A stretch of 7,437 nt of DNA, from positions 1-7,437 of the forward strand of contig CALKXN010000229.1 of NCBI GenBank assembly GCA_938003555.1, given 5' to 3'. The notes beneath the pieces were generated by a model. That model had not been told where the DNA came from, did not search any database, and saw nothing but the letters and a program-made list of their open reading frames with translations. The DNA is from an uncultured Robiginitomaculum sp. (lineage in GTDB: Bacteria; Pseudomonadota; Alphaproteobacteria; Caulobacterales; Maricaulaceae). Positions 7,267 to 7,437 of the stretch are shown here, in pieces; positions within the stretch are counted from its first letter, which is position 1, and every line of letters starts with the position of its first letter. The translations under genes were made by a program, and so were the position numbers.

Positions 7267-7297
7267 AAACCGCTCTACGGGTCGTAGGGCGGTTTTT
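7267..7297 (+). terminator. Rho-independent terminator after the repeat protein gene
   Basis: A 13-base stem (7267-7279 pairs with 7283-7295, one G-U wobble, otherwise perfect) with a 3-base loop GGT is followed by a T-run (7293-7297). It lies 23 bases after the stop codon. The stem is nearly symmetrical (AAACCG...CGGTTT), so it may also end the opposing queG transcript, though the T-run on that side is short (TTTAAAAGT). Confidence 0.9.
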
Positions 7298-7437
7298 ATA
7301 TGCTTAATCTGTCGATCGCCCAGCGCGCCGCGTCACGCACAACGTCATCATCGTCATTGATGCGGCGCTGGGCATGACTAATCAATTTGGGCAGTCCTGA
7401 GTTTCCGATGGCATAGAGAACATTTCGAATAAATCGT
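7296..7437 (-). CDS. queG: Epoxyqueuosine reductase, C-terminal end (partial)
   Basis: The minus strand is open from the window edge to TAA at 7296-7298, giving the last 46 residues. They include RFIRNVLYAIGNSG and, further on, DDVVRDAARWAIDRL. This matches, from memory, the C-terminal HEAT-like repeat region of QueG, which typically reads RNVLIAIGNSG followed by a D-P-VVR-AA-WAL-RL stretch. QueG is a cobalamin- and iron-sulphur-dependent cytoplasmic enzyme that reduces epoxyqueuosine to queuosine in tRNA. The catalytic and cluster-binding parts lie outside the window, so the call rests on this short segment alone; another HEAT-repeat protein is the main alternative. The stop codon overlaps the T-run of the terminator of the opposing gene. 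Confidence 0.72.
   Translation of the reverse strand, partial: RFIRNVLYAIGNSGLPKLISHAQRRINDDDDVVRDAARWAIDRLSI

Overview
The window looks like ordinary chromosome from an alphaproteobacterium of middling GC content. The support is the PRPLADRLRP-type N-terminus of RarA, the ppk-ppx pair in tandem with overlapping ends, and the general character of the proteins. The genus cannot be told from the sequence. There are no tRNA, rRNA, CRISPR, insertion-sequence or phage signatures.

Left part (1-5076, + strand): rarA (AAA+ ATPase acting at stalled replication forks, 5' end probably cut by the window edge), then ppk (polyphosphate kinase 1) and ppx (exopolyphosphatase). The ppk and ppx frames overlap by 23 bases, so synthesis and breakdown of polyphosphate are encoded as one unit. 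ppk starts only 45 bases after rarA, so read-through from rarA is possible.

Middle (5073-5455): a small minus-strand gene for pterin-4a-carbinolamine dehydratase converges on ppx, and the two stop codons overlap by 4 bases. A 110-base non-coding gap separates its start from the next gene, which is divergent.

Right part (5456-7437): a small VanZ-like membrane protein is followed 54 bases later by a gene for a 429-residue exported protein. That protein is the least ordinary item here. It has a signal peptide, two blocks that each hold exactly four 23-residue degenerate repeats, a Gly/Ser/Gln/Tyr-rich linker leading to a CX3CX3C motif between the blocks, and a long Gly/Ser/Tyr-rich tail. A strong hairpin terminator follows. 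Its T-tract touches the stop codon of a convergent minus-strand gene whose last 46 codons resemble the C-terminal HEAT-like domain of epoxyqueuosine reductase (QueG), cut by the window edge.

The left genes are housekeeping (fork repair, polyphosphate turnover). The VanZ-like gene and the repeat protein may form a small cell-envelope unit, but that is inferred from spacing and orientation only. I see no clear evidence of a new defence or mobile system. The 4+4 repeat exported protein is the best candidate for something under-described.
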